Below, in pieces: positions 26,453 through 39,575 of a stretch of DNA of 64,000 nucleotides. The notes under the pieces are model-generated. The model worked only from the letters and a program-made list of their open reading frames with translations, did not search any database and had not been told where the DNA came from. The translations under genes were made by a program, and so were the position numbers. Position 1 is the stretch's first letter; each line of letters starts with the position of its first letter. Source of the stretch: Enoplolaimus lenunculus (taxonomy: Eukaryota; Nematoda; Enoplea; Enoplida; Thoracostomopsidae); NCBI GenBank assembly GCA_030248215.1, contig JASANG010004043.1, forward strand, positions 124,001 to 188,000. The letters are read 5' to 3'.

Positions 26453-26529
26453 TGAACTGACCCCTGGTGCTGAAGCATGACAGCCGAAGCTGCAGACAAA
26501 CTCTCGGTGCACTGGATAGCAAGGTGACG

Positions 26530-27455
26530 TTGAGCCAAGTATGGGTGGGAATCTCAATGTCAGTGCCAGTTTCAAGTCTCGAAAATTCCTGAGACTCGCG
26601 TAGTCTCAGTAAAGTCTCAGTCAAAGTCTCATTTTTTAGTAGCTGAGACTCCGGTATTGATGCCAGCCAAGGGTGCCAGTTGTGGCAAATTGTATTATTA
26701 ATATTTATTGTTTTGCGAAAATTGTGGTTGTATAGCGACTTGTGGAATAGACTTACGGCTGCAAGATTGTCAAAAGTTTTGTTTTTAAATGCGGACTCTG
26801 ATATACACTCAATTCTGTGTTGTGCAAACATTCTTAAGTACTGAACTGAACGATGTCCTAAATTTAGTTTGTGGACCAACAGAATTTTAGTGGACTTAAA
26901 AGTCTCAAAACTTTTACTACCTATTTGGCAGTTCAAAAATTTTAAATATTATGAAGTTGGCCCATGTTGCTTTAAGGAGCGTCCAGCTTATTAAATGTTT
27001 TTGCTTATACTTAGGCTTAGGAACACATTTTTGCAATGCTTACGCTTAGGAACACATTTTTGCAATGCTTACGCTTAGGAACACATTTTTGCAATGCTTA
27101 CGCTTAGGCTTAGAAATACGCTTAATTTACTGTTATGCCCCTAAAAGTAACATTGGCCATGAAGTTTATAGTGCAAAACCCAACCAGTATCACTAACGAT
27201 TTTTGCGACAGTGCAATTTTTATTGTGCGATATAAAAATCTGAATACCGAATTTACATTGTTTTCTTTCTGAATCTTATATTATTAAAGTTTAGAGCGAA
27301 ATAGGACCTTCAAAATTTGTGAATTAAAATTTTTGTGAAATGTTTCGGTATTGATGCAAAAAAATTTCTGAGACTGCCCAAAATGTCTCAATTCTCAGTT
27401 TCAAAGAATTTGAGACTGTCTCAGTCTCAACTGCTTCACTGAGACTCCCATCCTT
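26530..27455. mobile_element. hAT-like element with GAGTCTCA-rich inverted ends
   Basis: The left end, atgggtgggaatctcaatg, is followed by several agtctcag words. The right end has tctcagtctcaactg and closes with actgagactcccatcc, the inverse of the start. The ~920-bp interior contains a 29-bp tandem repeat and no recognisable transposase, so this is probably a non-autonomous or decayed copy. Confidence 0.55.
27014..27100. repeat. 29-bp tandem repeat, 3 copies
   Basis: Three essentially identical units of the form cttaggaacacatttttg + caatgcttacg stand head to tail and are followed by cttaggcttag. The unit edge carries the CTTAGG hexamer that recurs in the MITE family at 46634, so it may have grown from such a sequence. 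Confidence 0.85.
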
Positions 27456-27908
27456 CACAGCCAATCCATCGGAGCAGCGCAACTGATTGGGTCGTACGAA
27501 TGTACGATAACAGCACAAACACCATTTATTGATTTCGCACAGCTTATAGCATTCAAACTTGTTAACCTACATCCTAATGAAATCAAAGCTCTTAATCTGA
27601 ACGGCGCAAGTTCTATAGAAACCCACACGTATTTACAACACATATACCTACGTTTGAAGTTTGCCGCGAGCGGAGAGCAGGGTACAACCGCAGGTGAAAT
27701 ATACCGGAGCTGGAGTTCAACAAAATTCATCGGAGCCGGAATACGTAGTTAAAATGCTTATCAATACCGAAAAGACCGGAACCTTTGGTAAAAATCCTAC
27801 CGCAGCCAGACCTCGAGTTTCTACCGGTGTCAGACCTACAAGTGTACCCTGCTAGTCCTCGAAGCAATACGAATATCATTCCACCCTTCCATTCAAGTCA
27901 CTGCATAC

Positions 27909-28164
27909 CAGGGTGCAGCCGGAGGTCACAGAAACTTGCCGAAGCCGGAGGTGAGGCAAAATTAGGTAGTAAAAATGTTAATTAGTTAATTTTAAACAAT
28001 ATCTGCAATATGTTAAGTTGTTTGGTTTTACGTTAATTTCCTGCGAAATTTCGAAAATTCTTTCCTGAAAATTGTGACAACAGATAAATTTTGCAAAATT
28101 TTACAATTGAGTCGGAAGCCGATTTTCTGCTGGAGCTGGAGGCAGACCTCGGGTTGTACCCTAC
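27909..28164. mobile_element. hAT-type MITE, CAGGGTGCA termini
   Basis: It starts cagggtgcagccggaggt and ends gacctcgggttgtaccct, which are inverted relative to each other. The flanks actgcatac and actgcacac look like an approximately 8-9 bp target duplication with a mismatch. The interior shares aaaattagg and gcaaaattttac words with the larger element at 38427-38844. Non-coding. Confidence 0.65.
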
Positions 28165-29626
28165 TGCACACTCATCAGCGATTTGTAGGAGAAAAACCAT
28201 TCCAACGCGTGTCGTTAAAACGTCTACCAAGACAAAACCATGGAAATAAGACCAGCCACATTCAACGTCTTAAACCAAACTATTCACTCGACATACTTGC
28301 AGAACTCCGCAACTTACAAAACATTAGCTTTATTTAGGAAATTTAGTACAGTAAAACTACAATAAATCAGGACAGCATACTATCGAAGCAGACGGTACAC
28401 AGCCTTACCGGTTGACACAGAATCAACACAGTAAAAGGTGAGACGACATTCATTTAAACACCTATTTGCAGAAGCTATATTCTCATCTGTGTGTAGCACT
28501 TATCACTAGCTAGCAATTGAACTTCGAGCAATGCATCTGACACAGTTGAAGACTTCAAAATCTACGCAGAAATTAAATCTAGAACGTGCAAAAATGGGCA
28601 ATATCTAAACTTTTAACAGTCATTGGTTCGAAATTTACAACGCTATAAATGGTTATACGCATTAGAGAAAAAAGGCACAAACTTACTGGATTCAAAAAAT
28701 ATCGCAATTGGGTTCACTAACTAAAAAGTCGAAAACTACTTCGATGTAACCATTGTGTGCAAAACTTTTACAGACTGTATTTCATGATAGTTCAGCAAAA
28801 ATTTACCATGATAACTGTATATACCCTGGTTGTTTCGTTCACGAATTGAATTTTAAATGTTTTAACCTTACATTAGATATATTGTAGATGCAACTTGTGT
28901 GTAAAATGTTGGCAAACGTCAACAGAATTATGTATATACATGCTGCGCACATTATTTCACCATGAGCATCAATCCAATATATAATAATTTGTAACATAAA
29001 ATAAATTCAAACGCAAAATCATTGGAGAAGCGCTTTTAACTGTACCTAAGCAAAACATGAATGCGGTTTTTATATATAACAAAATTCTGGTCTAATACGA
29101 AAAATTTAGAAAGGCGACACAAAATCATAAAACTATTTCACTAATATCCGCCACGATTACACAGTTCCAGTAATTCTTGTCTGACTTACACATAACAGAT
29201 ATTTCTTTATTAAATTCTCCCTTAAAAATTCATAAGTCTAATTTCTTGTTTTCGGCCGTTAAAAATTTCATCAGTAGTATTATATTATTTTTGGCAAGGC
29301 CTAACATACCCTTACTTAAAAATGACCAATAATAAATGTGTGACCGGATATTCGTCTCCGTTTCCAATACAAATCAGTGTCAGTTTTCGTTATAGCAATA
29401 CCGAAAATTTCAATATTTTATACTTAAAATTAGTTATGAATCACGACGTGTATATCTCAGTTTTTCATTAAATATATTCTGCAATTATTGTTCTATACGA
29501 ATGTTAATTACGAAGTTCATCGAAAACTTAAAAAATTAGTGCATCCGCTATGTTTTCTTTCAAATTTTAGAAAGCCAGGTGAATATTTGCATGCCTTAAT
29601 TGGTTGGTAGAAAAAATAAAACATCT

Positions 29627-29632
29627 TTTATT
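29627..29632 (-). promoter_or_regulatory. Probable poly(A) signal of PSMD11
   Basis: AATAAA on the minus strand, about 96 bases after the PSMD11 stop codon, the first such hexamer I see in the 3' flank. Confidence 0.55.
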
Positions 29633-29727
29633 CATTTCTATTATTACTATCGCTTACAGTCGGGAAATAATGACACCACAATATCGCGGCAAAGACAAAT
29701 AAACAAAATCACAATATTATCGACACA

Positions 29728-32700
29728 TTAATACGATAACGTTTTTGCTTTGTGATACAAAGAGTCAACCACTTTACCCATCGCGTGTATTGTTTCAAGA
29801 CTCGCTTCGTACGTTCGATCAACAGACGCGTCGTCAAACACAATGAGAATACCTTCGCCCTGATCCAGAATACCTGAAAAACAGTCACCAAAATAAAATA
29901 TAACCTTTTAGCCTCCGTCGCCAATCTAGCGCAATATTACACAGGTACATATGAGATGTACCGCTACACAGCTATCAAAACACAATGAGAATGCTTTCGA
30001 ACAGTAAAGTTCGACTCCACAGAACGGTACACAGTAACAGAAAACAAAAACGATACCGCATTTTTTGCCGGATCTAAAATTCCGGTCGGCTGCAAAGCGC
30101 ATCGCGTCCAGCATTTTTGTTTTGGTAAACGGCACTACTCAACATGATTTATGGCTGCTCTATTAAAATAACGTTTGGTCAGCTATTTAATCTAGAAATT
30201 GTCACATGGACAATTTCTCGATATACCAAAATTTAAACATATATACCATGAATCTTCTTATCCAAAATCATCTGCGATAACTTCTTTTCCACGGCTGACT
30301 GAAATTGAGACAAAATCAATTTGCACTCACACGTACTTAACTGCTCGTTAAATACAGAGAAAAGTTATAAAAATATTCTGTTCTATGTAAGGCAAAGTAT
30401 ATGCAAATTTTAAAACACTGCCAACGTATAGTAGTAAAACTTAAAATGATATGAACCGGTTTTTTAAATTTGCGCTAATATTTCTTAATGTGTAGCATTA
30501 ATCACAAGTTGTTGATAGATCTTATAACTTTTGAACCAGAGTGGTGCACTTTGGAATTGTGCTGGTGTATTTGCGTCTGACTCTTCCTGCATCTACCGCA
30601 ATGTTAAGATTTGCAGCTGCAGTAGTAGATTATTTAAACACTTATTACCAACCGATGATATAGGCTACATACATTTAAAAAATATGGGACCTGATCTAAA
30701 GAGCGGGCAATCAGTTTTTCTTACTGGAATGAACCAAGCATCTTTCTTTAATGTTTACAGCATTCAAATATACACGTCATTATTTACATTTTTGCCAATT
30801 CAGGATGATACAGTGTATGAAAAAGACAACATAACAACAAAACCAATGTTCTATAAAAATAATACTACACTAACCTCTGACAAGTTAATCTTCTTCGCGA
30901 CATGCCTGACTTCCACACGATAGTAAGGCTCAATGATTCGACACAAATTTTTCTCCAACAATGTATCGTATAGTGAAAGAAAATGCGCCTTTACAACAGG
31001 GTCTTTCTGCAGCTCAACTGTGTACTTTCCAAACGCCTAAAATCATTATAATATAGGAAAAAGGTGCAATTAGAAAGGCGCAGCCAGGATTTTGGAAATG
31101 GGTTACGTTCTGTTACAAAAATCAAAAAGAGTGGTTTGTTGTCTTATGACTATGTGTGCAACTGGAATTCCGGTTCCGGCGTTTTATTCCGGTATTAAAT
31201 TTTGGTCGGTGGAAATTACGATATTTTTCTAAAAAATGACGATAAAAATTAATTGGATTTCATTAGTATAGCATGTAAACCTTGACAATCGCCGAAAATA
31301 AACCACCGAAGGTAGATTTCACTTCCGTGGTTTATAAAAATCTAAAATATAGCAGATAAAGTGAATACCTATCTCCAACTGGGGTTATTTCACCAATAAT
31401 ACTGCAAAAAAGAAAGTTAAAAATGAATTTTTCGGTGGCATGTATTTTTCATTTTCCGCTTTCGTTTCCGGTAATTTTTTAAATTCCGGTTCCCGTTCCG
31501 GTAAATTGTAATTCCGGTTGCACCCTGGCCGTATGCGTATCATATATAGCGCATTACTTTGGTATTGGTGTGTTGGTAAGTTATTTCCGGTTCCCGTTCC
31601 GGTAAATTGTAATTCCGGTTGCACCCTGGCCGTATGCGTATCATCTATAGCGCATTACTTTGGTATTGGTATGTTGGTAAGTTATTTCCGGTTCCCGTTC
31701 CGGTAAATTGTAATTCCGGTTGCACCCTGGCCGTATGCGTATCATCTATAGCGCATTACTTTGGTATTGGTATGTTGGTAAGTTATTGCTAACTTACTGG
31801 CTTTTCGAGCTACTCCTACCTTCTGAAAGTCAGCAAGCGACCTCTGTTTTGACGCAGCAGCAATACTTTTCATTGCTTCAATTTGCGAACCGGTATATTT
31901 AAGGGCGATTTTAGCCGACAGCAACGTATTGATATCGTCGAGCCTGAAATCAAGCAAAATAATTTTGCATTAAATATAATACGTAAAATATATCATGAAT
32001 TAAAAATCGAATGTTTTACTTTAAAATATTGAATTGTCAATACATAAACTAATTTCCCCGTTTGCATGCTACCTATGTCAACAACCCTTAGAACCTTGAC
32101 CATAAACACTGCCCTTTCCCTATGAAATTCAACTTTATACTTTAATTGCTATTTAATAAAATAAGAATAACTTACAAGTTTAACATAATTTTACTGAGCA
32201 GCATGTACTTGAGGGCGCGTAGGGCGTCCGGGTGATCAACTGAACTGAAGCCTTCAAACGATTCGTAAAAGTACGAAAACGCGGTTTTAAAATCGCGTTC
32301 ATCGGCTGCATGTAAGATGCCTGAAACAAAACGTAAATCAATAAAAAAACAACCCGTTCGATGCTACACGATTTCGGATTATACAGTGTTCGCAAAAAAA
32401 ATCCCGTCCGAACACAAATGCGTCTTAAGTAAGGTAAGGTTAACACTTCTCAAAACGCTTAACATTTACCAGCTATAGCATTACTTCAACATAAACTTAA
32501 CAGGCAACGGTGAGCAAACTTAATCCGTATCCAAATGCAAGATTACAGAACATTTTCACATTATCTACTAGACAGTGTTTTGACACTTGTAAGAAACAAA
32601 CAAATGAAGCAGCCAAAAAACAAACTAACATAGTTACAGCATGTTCCACAATCTACCTTATGATTATTAAAACTCATTAACATAATAACCAGCAAACATG

Positions 32701-35700
32701 CTTCATACTGACACGTCGCATCTACAAAAGTGATTCAGTATGTGAACAGCAGTAAGACGTGTAATAATCATGAGCATGTAGGTAAGGTAATAATTTTCTG
32801 AACAGTCATTTTAAAGGATCTTGTATAGTTGATCCCTGCCTTTCAATACCTAATTTTATTTTCGTTTAAAATAGTATTTGCATTAAATTATTTTAAATAG
32901 CCATGCTCTATGGACATACCAGACTGCATGTCGAGATTAGCCTGCATCAAAGGCGGCACATATATCGCATTCGCTGTCATTCGTGCAGAGGTTAACGCAG
33001 CACTGTAACAAGAACAACCAGAATAATAACACCAGAACGCAAATATGTATAAACTTCAATGTAACTAAGTGAATATTTCGGTATACCACGTTAAGCCTCG
33101 GCTTTGCTTAACATAAATGGCGATCTGGAAAACTTAAACTGCAAAAATCTGGATATAATAAGCATCCCATATTATGTATGATTGTGTTCCGCACATTCTT
33201 AGATACAACCCGAAAAACTCGTTATGGGCACAGTTAGCCTGCACACTAACTTCTGTATCTGAACTATAAAGCCAACAAATTCAATACTAATAATATATTT
33301 TAGCTCAACCCGGTTGAAAATACAAATTTCACTTAATTTCCTAAGATTATATATAAATTTGGAACCTCGATATATAAACATGGAACAAATGATACAATAC
33401 AGAAAAACATTAAGTCGAAGCTTACCGAGCTTTGGTGAGATTGTTCAAATAATAAGACGCTTTGCTTTCTTCAAGTTGTACCTCGACCAGCAAGTCTTTG
33501 TCATCCATCTTTTTCAATTCTTTTACTAACGTTTGTGCTACAAATTAAAACAAACTTGGAAACGGCTATGTACTAGTGCAACTTAATTACATCAAAACGT
33601 AACTCAATAAAAACCAAAATAAAAACGTCTATAAAAAATTCTAGCTTTAAGCTCAACAACTTTCAGAATACGTATTTAATTTAATTATAAATGCGGTCTC
33701 TTAAAAAACAAATTAATTTCAGATTGAAAATATAATTATACAATCCGATAAAAATTAAAATAAAAATGTTGTATGCAGTATGAATTACATATCTTACCTA
33801 GGCTCAACGCATTGGGGTATTGACTTATGTCGTTGTACAGTCGCACTAATCGCGCCTAAAAACAAAAAATTCCGTAAAACATACAAAATTCGATCAAAAA
33901 ATCTTGGAAAAATATGAACTTTCCCGATGACAGACTTCAGTTATAACTGCATAAATATCAAACCAAATATAAGTTAGAATTGAGACTTATTACGTTGAAC
34001 AAATACTCAAAATATAAAAAATTTTCTGAACATACAGGCAGCTGCTTGACCCTAATTTGATATTGAAATAAACTTGACCCTTGGATAATTGTGGTCAGAA
34101 TCGAAATTTAGCAGTCTTACTTGAAGAGTTTGTCGTAGAAACACTCTATTCTGTTCCTTCGCCCACTCAATACACTCTTGACAAAGCCGCACCTGCAAAA
34201 TGCGAAACAAAACATTTTTAAACATATCTATACATCAGGGGGTTAACGGAGAGTAAAAATAACGAAAACGGCTAATGATCATAATAACGGAAACAGAAAA
34301 CGGATATTGAAGTATAAAAGTTTCAAAGTTTTTTATTTTTCTGAGAACACAATTGATGTATTGCACATATTACAGCAGGCTCTGTAAAATTTTAAAGGAA
34401 AAGTAGTGGATGCACCGAAAATTTCAAGATTTTGGATGAATTTTGTAATTTTTATCTCATTTCGAACAAGCGCAGCAACCTTTAATGAAAAATTGGAGAT
34501 ATACGTGTTTTACAACTAATTTTTGATCATAAAAATAACAGAATTTCCGGTATTTCTATAACGGAAACGGACACCGATTTTTAACGGAAATGGATATCCT
34601 GTTACATATTGCTATACATATTATTCTAAGTGAACCAGTGCCATATAGAGCCCTTCACGAAAATTTTGCTGCGGATGCGGTAGGGCTCGAACCCACCACG
34701 TACGGATTACCGGTCCGCTGCTCTAAACACTGAGCTACGTAGCCATGCAAACTTTTTGGTACAATGGCTCTATATACTGTAAGTTTGGTACAAGATACGT
34801 ATATGAATACGCCGCGAAAACGCATGAGCTGGAGAGCGTCTCTCACATTTCCCAACCAAACAGATTTACCTATTCCGTAACTATATAGATAAGTAATACG
34901 TATATATTATATACCTTTATGTCTTGAAAAGCCTTCGGATCAACAGCGGTGTCATTCGGTTCCATACTGAGAAACAAATCCACAAGTCGACGAACGAGCT
35001 TCGCAGCCTTTGCTTTACCCATTGACGACAGGAACGGCCGCGTCTGCTCAATCATTTTTTGCAAATCTGAAAACAACAAAAATAACCTCGCTGATCTGTT
35101 GGCATGCGAGCTATAGACAAGCACACGTAGCATATATATGTATACAACATTATCCGATCCTGATAAAGAACCAAAGGGAACATTTTCGTACCATTTGCTC
35201 GCTGCTTTTTCGCCAGCAAATTCCCCAGTTCCATAATAGATTCTTCTTTCTTTTTTATATCATCTTCATCGTCTTCAATCATAGGCTTTTTGACTAAAAT
35301 TTACAAATATATATTTCATAGACAATACGAACAAATGTTATTAAACAACATTAATGCTATATACAGTCAAGAAGGTGCAATGCAGAGCAAAACCGGATGG
35401 ATTATACCGGAATCGGAACTACAAATTGTGTGACAATACAGATAATTTGTATTGACAGTCATAATATTAATAATACGGGTGTCTGATGGCTGGCAACAAT
35501 TCTCAAAAACGTCGCATGAACAAATTAACAACTACAATCAATTATTGAAAAGTTAACTGATCGTAAACAATTTATATAATAGATAAATGAAGCAGAATTT
35601 TTATGCACCATACCACAACAAGTAGGCCTAAAATCAAAATGTCACACTTTCGATTCCGATTAATTGTGCAATCGGAACCGGAACTGGATTTGAATACTTA

Positions 35701-35878
35701 AGCAAAACTACCTAACAAGTGTCTAAGCGAACTACGCATTCCGATTTGACGCCCATAAGCAGAAGACTATACAAACTACTAATACAAACGTACCAAAATT
35801 TGTCAAATATCGTATTGCTTTTTCATCATCTTTTCTTATTTCGTCGGACAATATCAACATTTCAGCAGCACCAGCCAT
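29728..35878 (-). CDS. PSMD11: 26S proteasome non-ATPase regulatory subunit 11 (Rpn6)
   Basis: Twelve coding exons: 35878-35794, 35293-35192, 35066-34915, 34192-34121, 33855-33798, 33537-33426, 33002-32920, 32320-32176, 31943-31820, 31036-30875, 30298-30247, 29873-29728. All junctions are GT-AG with matching phases, and the sum is 1293 bases: 430 residues plus stop (human 422). Rpn6 is a lid subunit of the 19S regulatory particle that clamps core and base together. An N-terminal helical repeat solenoid ([69 protein letters not shown]) is followed by a C-terminal PCI domain ([46 protein letters not shown]). It ends in [15 protein letters not shown]. The start at MAGAAEM suits the family; an in-frame ATG 60 bases upstream would add 20 residues unlike known Rpn6. 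Confidence 0.96.
31153..31530. mobile_element. MITE with TTCCGG-rich inverted ends, PSMD11 intron 9
   Basis: The left end gtgcaactggaattccgg and the right end ccggtaaattgtaattccgg + ttgcaccctgg are inverted relative to each other. The interior (caccgaa...catttttcattttcc) matches, in reverse orientation, the element entering at 63700. Non-coding. Its right end is included in the 101-bp tandem repeat that follows. Confidence 0.6.
31484..31786. repeat. 101-bp tandem triplication
   Basis: Three head-to-tail units begin at 31484, 31585 and 31686 with ttccggttcccgttccgg. Each contains the end of a MITE (gttgcaccctgg) plus about 55 bases of what looks like host intron (cgtatgcgtatcat...gttggtaagtt). 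The units differ at only a few positions, so the amplification is recent. It ends about 34 bases from the donor of PSMD11 exon 9. Confidence 0.9.
34236..34612. repeat. Dispersed ~380-bp repeat in PSMD11 intron 3
   Basis: Same family as 1376-1753: ataacgaaaacggct start, aaaacggatattgaagt, ttttatttttctgag, ggattttggatgaattt in shared order, and a tataacggaaacggacaccg end. Non-coding. Confidence 0.65.
34672..34744 (-). tRNA. tRNA-like gene, anticodon GGT (Thr-like), probably a decayed copy or SINE head
   Basis: On the minus strand 73 bases fold as a cloverleaf: D stem GCTC/GAGC perfect, anticodon stem GCGGA/TCCGT, T arm GTGGG-TTCGAGC-CCTAC. B-box-like GGTTCGAGCCC is intact. The loop CCGGTAA places GGT as anticodon but has C instead of U at position 33. 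The acceptor stem GGCTACG/CGCATCC has two mismatches, and the D loop lacks the usual GG pair. GGT is not a normal eukaryotic Thr anticodon. A TTTT run follows about 10 bases downstream. I favour a tRNA pseudogene or tRNA-derived SINE in PSMD11 intron 3. Confidence 0.55.
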
Positions 35879-38426
35879 AGTTTTGCTGGATTCTTTCTTT
35901 TCACTATTTACAAAGTGTTTTAATTCCAGTCTGGTCAAAGTCCACCAAGAAAATAAACGTTATACCGACTAGAAAATTATCAAAGGTATGTTCTTTTAAA
36001 TCATAAATATACCGATTGCCGAATATTTTGAGTGCAACAAGAACGTATATATCAAGTGTAATCTCCTTACAAGTATCTGTAATATTAAACAATGGAAGTC
36101 TCCAATGAAGAAAGTTAAAACTGAGAAAACTGTGGCCATGAGTTTAAGATACGAGTTAAGATAATTCGGAGAGGAGTCAAGAAAATCACAGAGTATTTTC
36201 AAATCAATAAATTTCATTCACCCGTGGATGATTCTTGCGACTAGAACTTGTAAGTTTTTATCGATTCATGATTATACGCAAAGAATTGACTTATGGCTTG
36301 GGCGATAAAATATAAATTGTTTGATATTTATATATTGCACTGCTGCAAATTATTCATATAATTTTATGTCAATACTCACAAGGAAAATTATAATTATCAG
36401 TACGTGTGAGTAAAGACTATAATAGATTTTGAGCAAACCCGAAATTTTCAGCCTCACACTTAGTTTACTTTCAAATTTTCGACGGTAACATATTTCATAT
36501 TCAATCAAATTTCTGCACAAACATGGTCATGACCATTAGCTAAGTAATTATCGTATTACATATCTTTTCATTGCCAATAATGCCTGGCACTAAGTGATAA
36601 TTTTGCAAGACGTTTCAGCACAGAAGCGAAAACGAAAGCTACAAATATTTACCACTGTTTTCAAATAACATTTTTAGTAATTTTGTTTTTCCGCTCCATG
36701 GTTTACCCGTGTTTTTGTACCTAAGCACTACATATTGTTGATATAGTTAATTGCAAAATGGTTATTAATGATGCGATACTGCTGGGAACACTGTTCAAAT
36801 TCAGATACTGCTCTAAAAGGTTAGATAATATGCCAATTTTTGTTAATTTTTGAATTCAAAATGAATTAAGCAAAGTCAACGATGCTATTCAATCCACTCT
36901 ACATTGGAAGATAGCTGCCTATTCCGTACATTTTTAATATATACATCAATTGGCAGTTCAGTGTAAACGCACCGTTTATATCATTTCTGGAAAACTTCTG
37001 ATCAACCCCAGAACAGGTCTGAGTTCAAGCAGAGCGTAGAACATTCCGATAAAAATTCAATGATAAACGTTATTTACCACGATTTTCGTGACCACCAGGG
37101 CGTGATAAACTATTTTGTACGATCGAACAAGTTTATAATTGGGACCGTTTATAAATTTTTGGTCTAGATGGAGACAACTTCGATCATTCCGCTGAATATT
37201 TACTCAATTAATAAGATATTGCTCAATCATCACATCATTAATAACATCGACGTTTTTATGCATTTCCCACGGGCTGGCATACGAACAGAGCGAAAAATCA
37301 AAATCAGAAATGATCAGGCAGGGCCGGAAAGCCAGTTCTAGGGGGAAATCGGTTCGAGGTAAAAATGAGGCTGAATTTTTCGCTTGGAAAATTCGGCCGG
37401 GGGAAATTCACCCTGCCACACAGGTATTCAACAGTTTGACATTGTGAGCTCTGAGCGATATGTGGGGTTGTGCCCCCAATCTGAACATTGGGGGGCAAGT
37501 CTGCTCCCCCACTTTAGGCGCCTATCGTTTATAACGAATTCTGAAAGTAAAAATTAACCGAATATTCAGTATTTCTATAACGGAAACGGAAACGGACACC
37601 GCTTTTTATTGGAAACGGAAACGGATACTCGAATACATCATGTCTCAATGGTGAAAAAAACTAAAATACGTGTATATCTGAGCCAACAAATGTGAAATTT
37701 TAATCACTTTTCTCGGGACTCGCTTGGCAAGTTTTTGTTATAAAATATATCCAATTTTACATGTTCGCTTCCTTTAAACGGACAAATAGTCCAACTTTAT
37801 AACGCTTGGTACGTGCAAATTCTGTATTGAGTTAGTTTGATTCAACATACGTGCTTGGTTTTCGTTTTTAACCCATGTTTTTATATCTATACATAGTGAT
37901 TTCACGCTTAATCTAAACACCACTTGAGATAATATATTAAAAAGTGCCCTTTCACAATGCTTGATTCAAGAGAATTTCCCACGGGGACAATTTAGAATCT
38001 GGTACTAGTGGTTTATTTTTGAGTGTAGATATAACTTGAATAACCCATGCATAAATTTTAATGGTGTGTTTTTGTTTTCCGCACGAATGACCTACTCAAG
38101 TATACAATGTGTTTTATAATGGACCAGATTTCGGTTTAGATTTAAATATGTACGTTTTGCACTGGTATATTTGCGCACGGTATTCAATTTAAATTTTTTT
38201 GATAGCACATCAAGCGACATAGGTGTCGGGCGCGGGCTGATTTTATAGAATCGGTGTAGTTCAGAAAACTATGTAGTTTTTAAATATTTAGTTTACCCCG
38301 TTCAGATCAGTTGCCCCTTGCTAGCTAAAATACATCAGCCGATAAATTCAGGTATTCATGAAATATTTGTAAAAAACGTGTTTAATGTCACTTCTGGTAG
38401 CAGAGTAGCTTTTTCTTTTGTATATA

Positions 38427-38844
38427 TCAGGGTACAAACAAACGTCTGCCTCCTGCTCCGACAGAAAATTGGCCTCCGGCTCCGGCTCCGGTAGAATTTT
38501 TCCCGGCGGTTTCGGCAATTTCGGTAATAAAATTTTGCATAATTTTGCAAAATTTGTCTGTTTAGCGCGTTTCGTTTTACATTTGTCACAATCTTCAAGA
38601 AAGAATTTCTGAAACTTCGCATAAAATTAGCGTAAAACCAAACAACTTAACGACATATTGCAGATATTAGCTAAAATTAGCTAATTAAATACATTTTTGC
38701 TACCTAATTTCACCTCAACTCCTGCTTCAACTCCGGCTCCAGCTCCGGCTCTGGCTCCAGCAATTTTCGTTGACCTCCGGCTCCAGCAAGTTTCGTTGAC
38801 CTCCGGCTCCGGTATTTCCACCTCCGGTTGCACCCTGATATATA
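38427..38844. mobile_element. hAT-type MITE with GGCTCC-rich ends
   Basis: It opens with atcagggtacaaacaaacg and closes with cctccggttgcaccctgat. Both inner margins carry runs of ggctccggctccgg-type hexamers, and the middle has gcaaaattttgc words. It is the longer relative of 27909-28164. The flanks are tatatat on one side and atatata on the other, so a target duplication cannot be told apart from local AT repeats. Confidence 0.65.
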
Positions 38845-39349
38845 ACGATCCTAAATTTCGAGATGTACTCCATAGTCATGTGCAAGCAGGTCCGCTCAAC
38901 CGCTATGACGGCGAATTTGGTACTCTAGAAATTATCGAAGATTGCTTTTCTGCGCATACCTACCTTCATCTTATGTCAAGTTCTAAATATTTAATGAATT
39001 TCATCTCAACCGGTTAGAACTTCACAGTTCGGCTTGAACTTTTGTTTATTTCCAGCAAACTAAAACCAAAATTCTATCGTTGTTGTATCAAGATAGGTAG
39101 AAGTGGTTTTGTTTCTGCTCACCTTTATGATGTATTAGCTGTCAAAAAGAATTAAACGCATTAAACCGTGGCAGTTCTGAATGTGAGATTAGAATGAGGA
39201 CCTATGAACAGGTCAGAATCTCTCGGCATTATATAAAATTTTGCGGGAATTTCGTAAAACTACAAACTGAACTATTGCAAAATATCGGTATTGAAAAACT
39301 TGATCTATAAAGTAATTTACAACACAATCTATTAGTAATTTACAATTAG

Positions 39350-39575
39350 TGACCGTATTCTCAAATGTGTGTAGCACCTATCACCAATTGGCAATAAATC
39401 TCGGAACTTTCAAATTAACTGAATGGAGAACTTCGGAATTCATGACAATGTTCTGATTTGATATGACCTTTGTCTGTACAAAATTTGAGATTTTCAACTG
39501 CAAATGTTCGTGAGCTTGAAAACCTCTTATACCAACTGGTGATAGATGCTATGCAGTATACACGTATGAGAATAT
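39350..39575. mobile_element. Small MITE-like inverted-repeat element
   Basis: The left end, attctcaaatgtgtgtagca followed by cctatcaccaattgg, is mirrored on the right by ccaactggtgatagatgctatgc and atgagaatat. Single-end relatives are at 28487-28540 (attctcatctgtgtgtagca) and 11845-11890 (attctcaaatctgtgtagca). Non-coding. Confidence 0.55.

Larger units (their letters stand above)
22180..29727. other. Intergenic region rich in transposon remnants
   Basis: Between the start of the PCM1-like gene and the end of PSMD11 I found no exon I would defend. The space is largely taken by the elements annotated separately (22316, 24121, 25835, 26530, 27909) and by short TTCCGG-type fragments, for example near 23740 and 25080. 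An AT-rich near-palindrome lies at about 23468-23518. Any promoter of the PCM1-like gene would lie just above 22180, but I see no motif that pins it. Confidence 0.55.

Noticed and set aside
31484-31786. CRISPR-like array
   Set aside because: Units are contiguous 101-bp tandem copies with no unique spacers, and the genome is eukaryotic.
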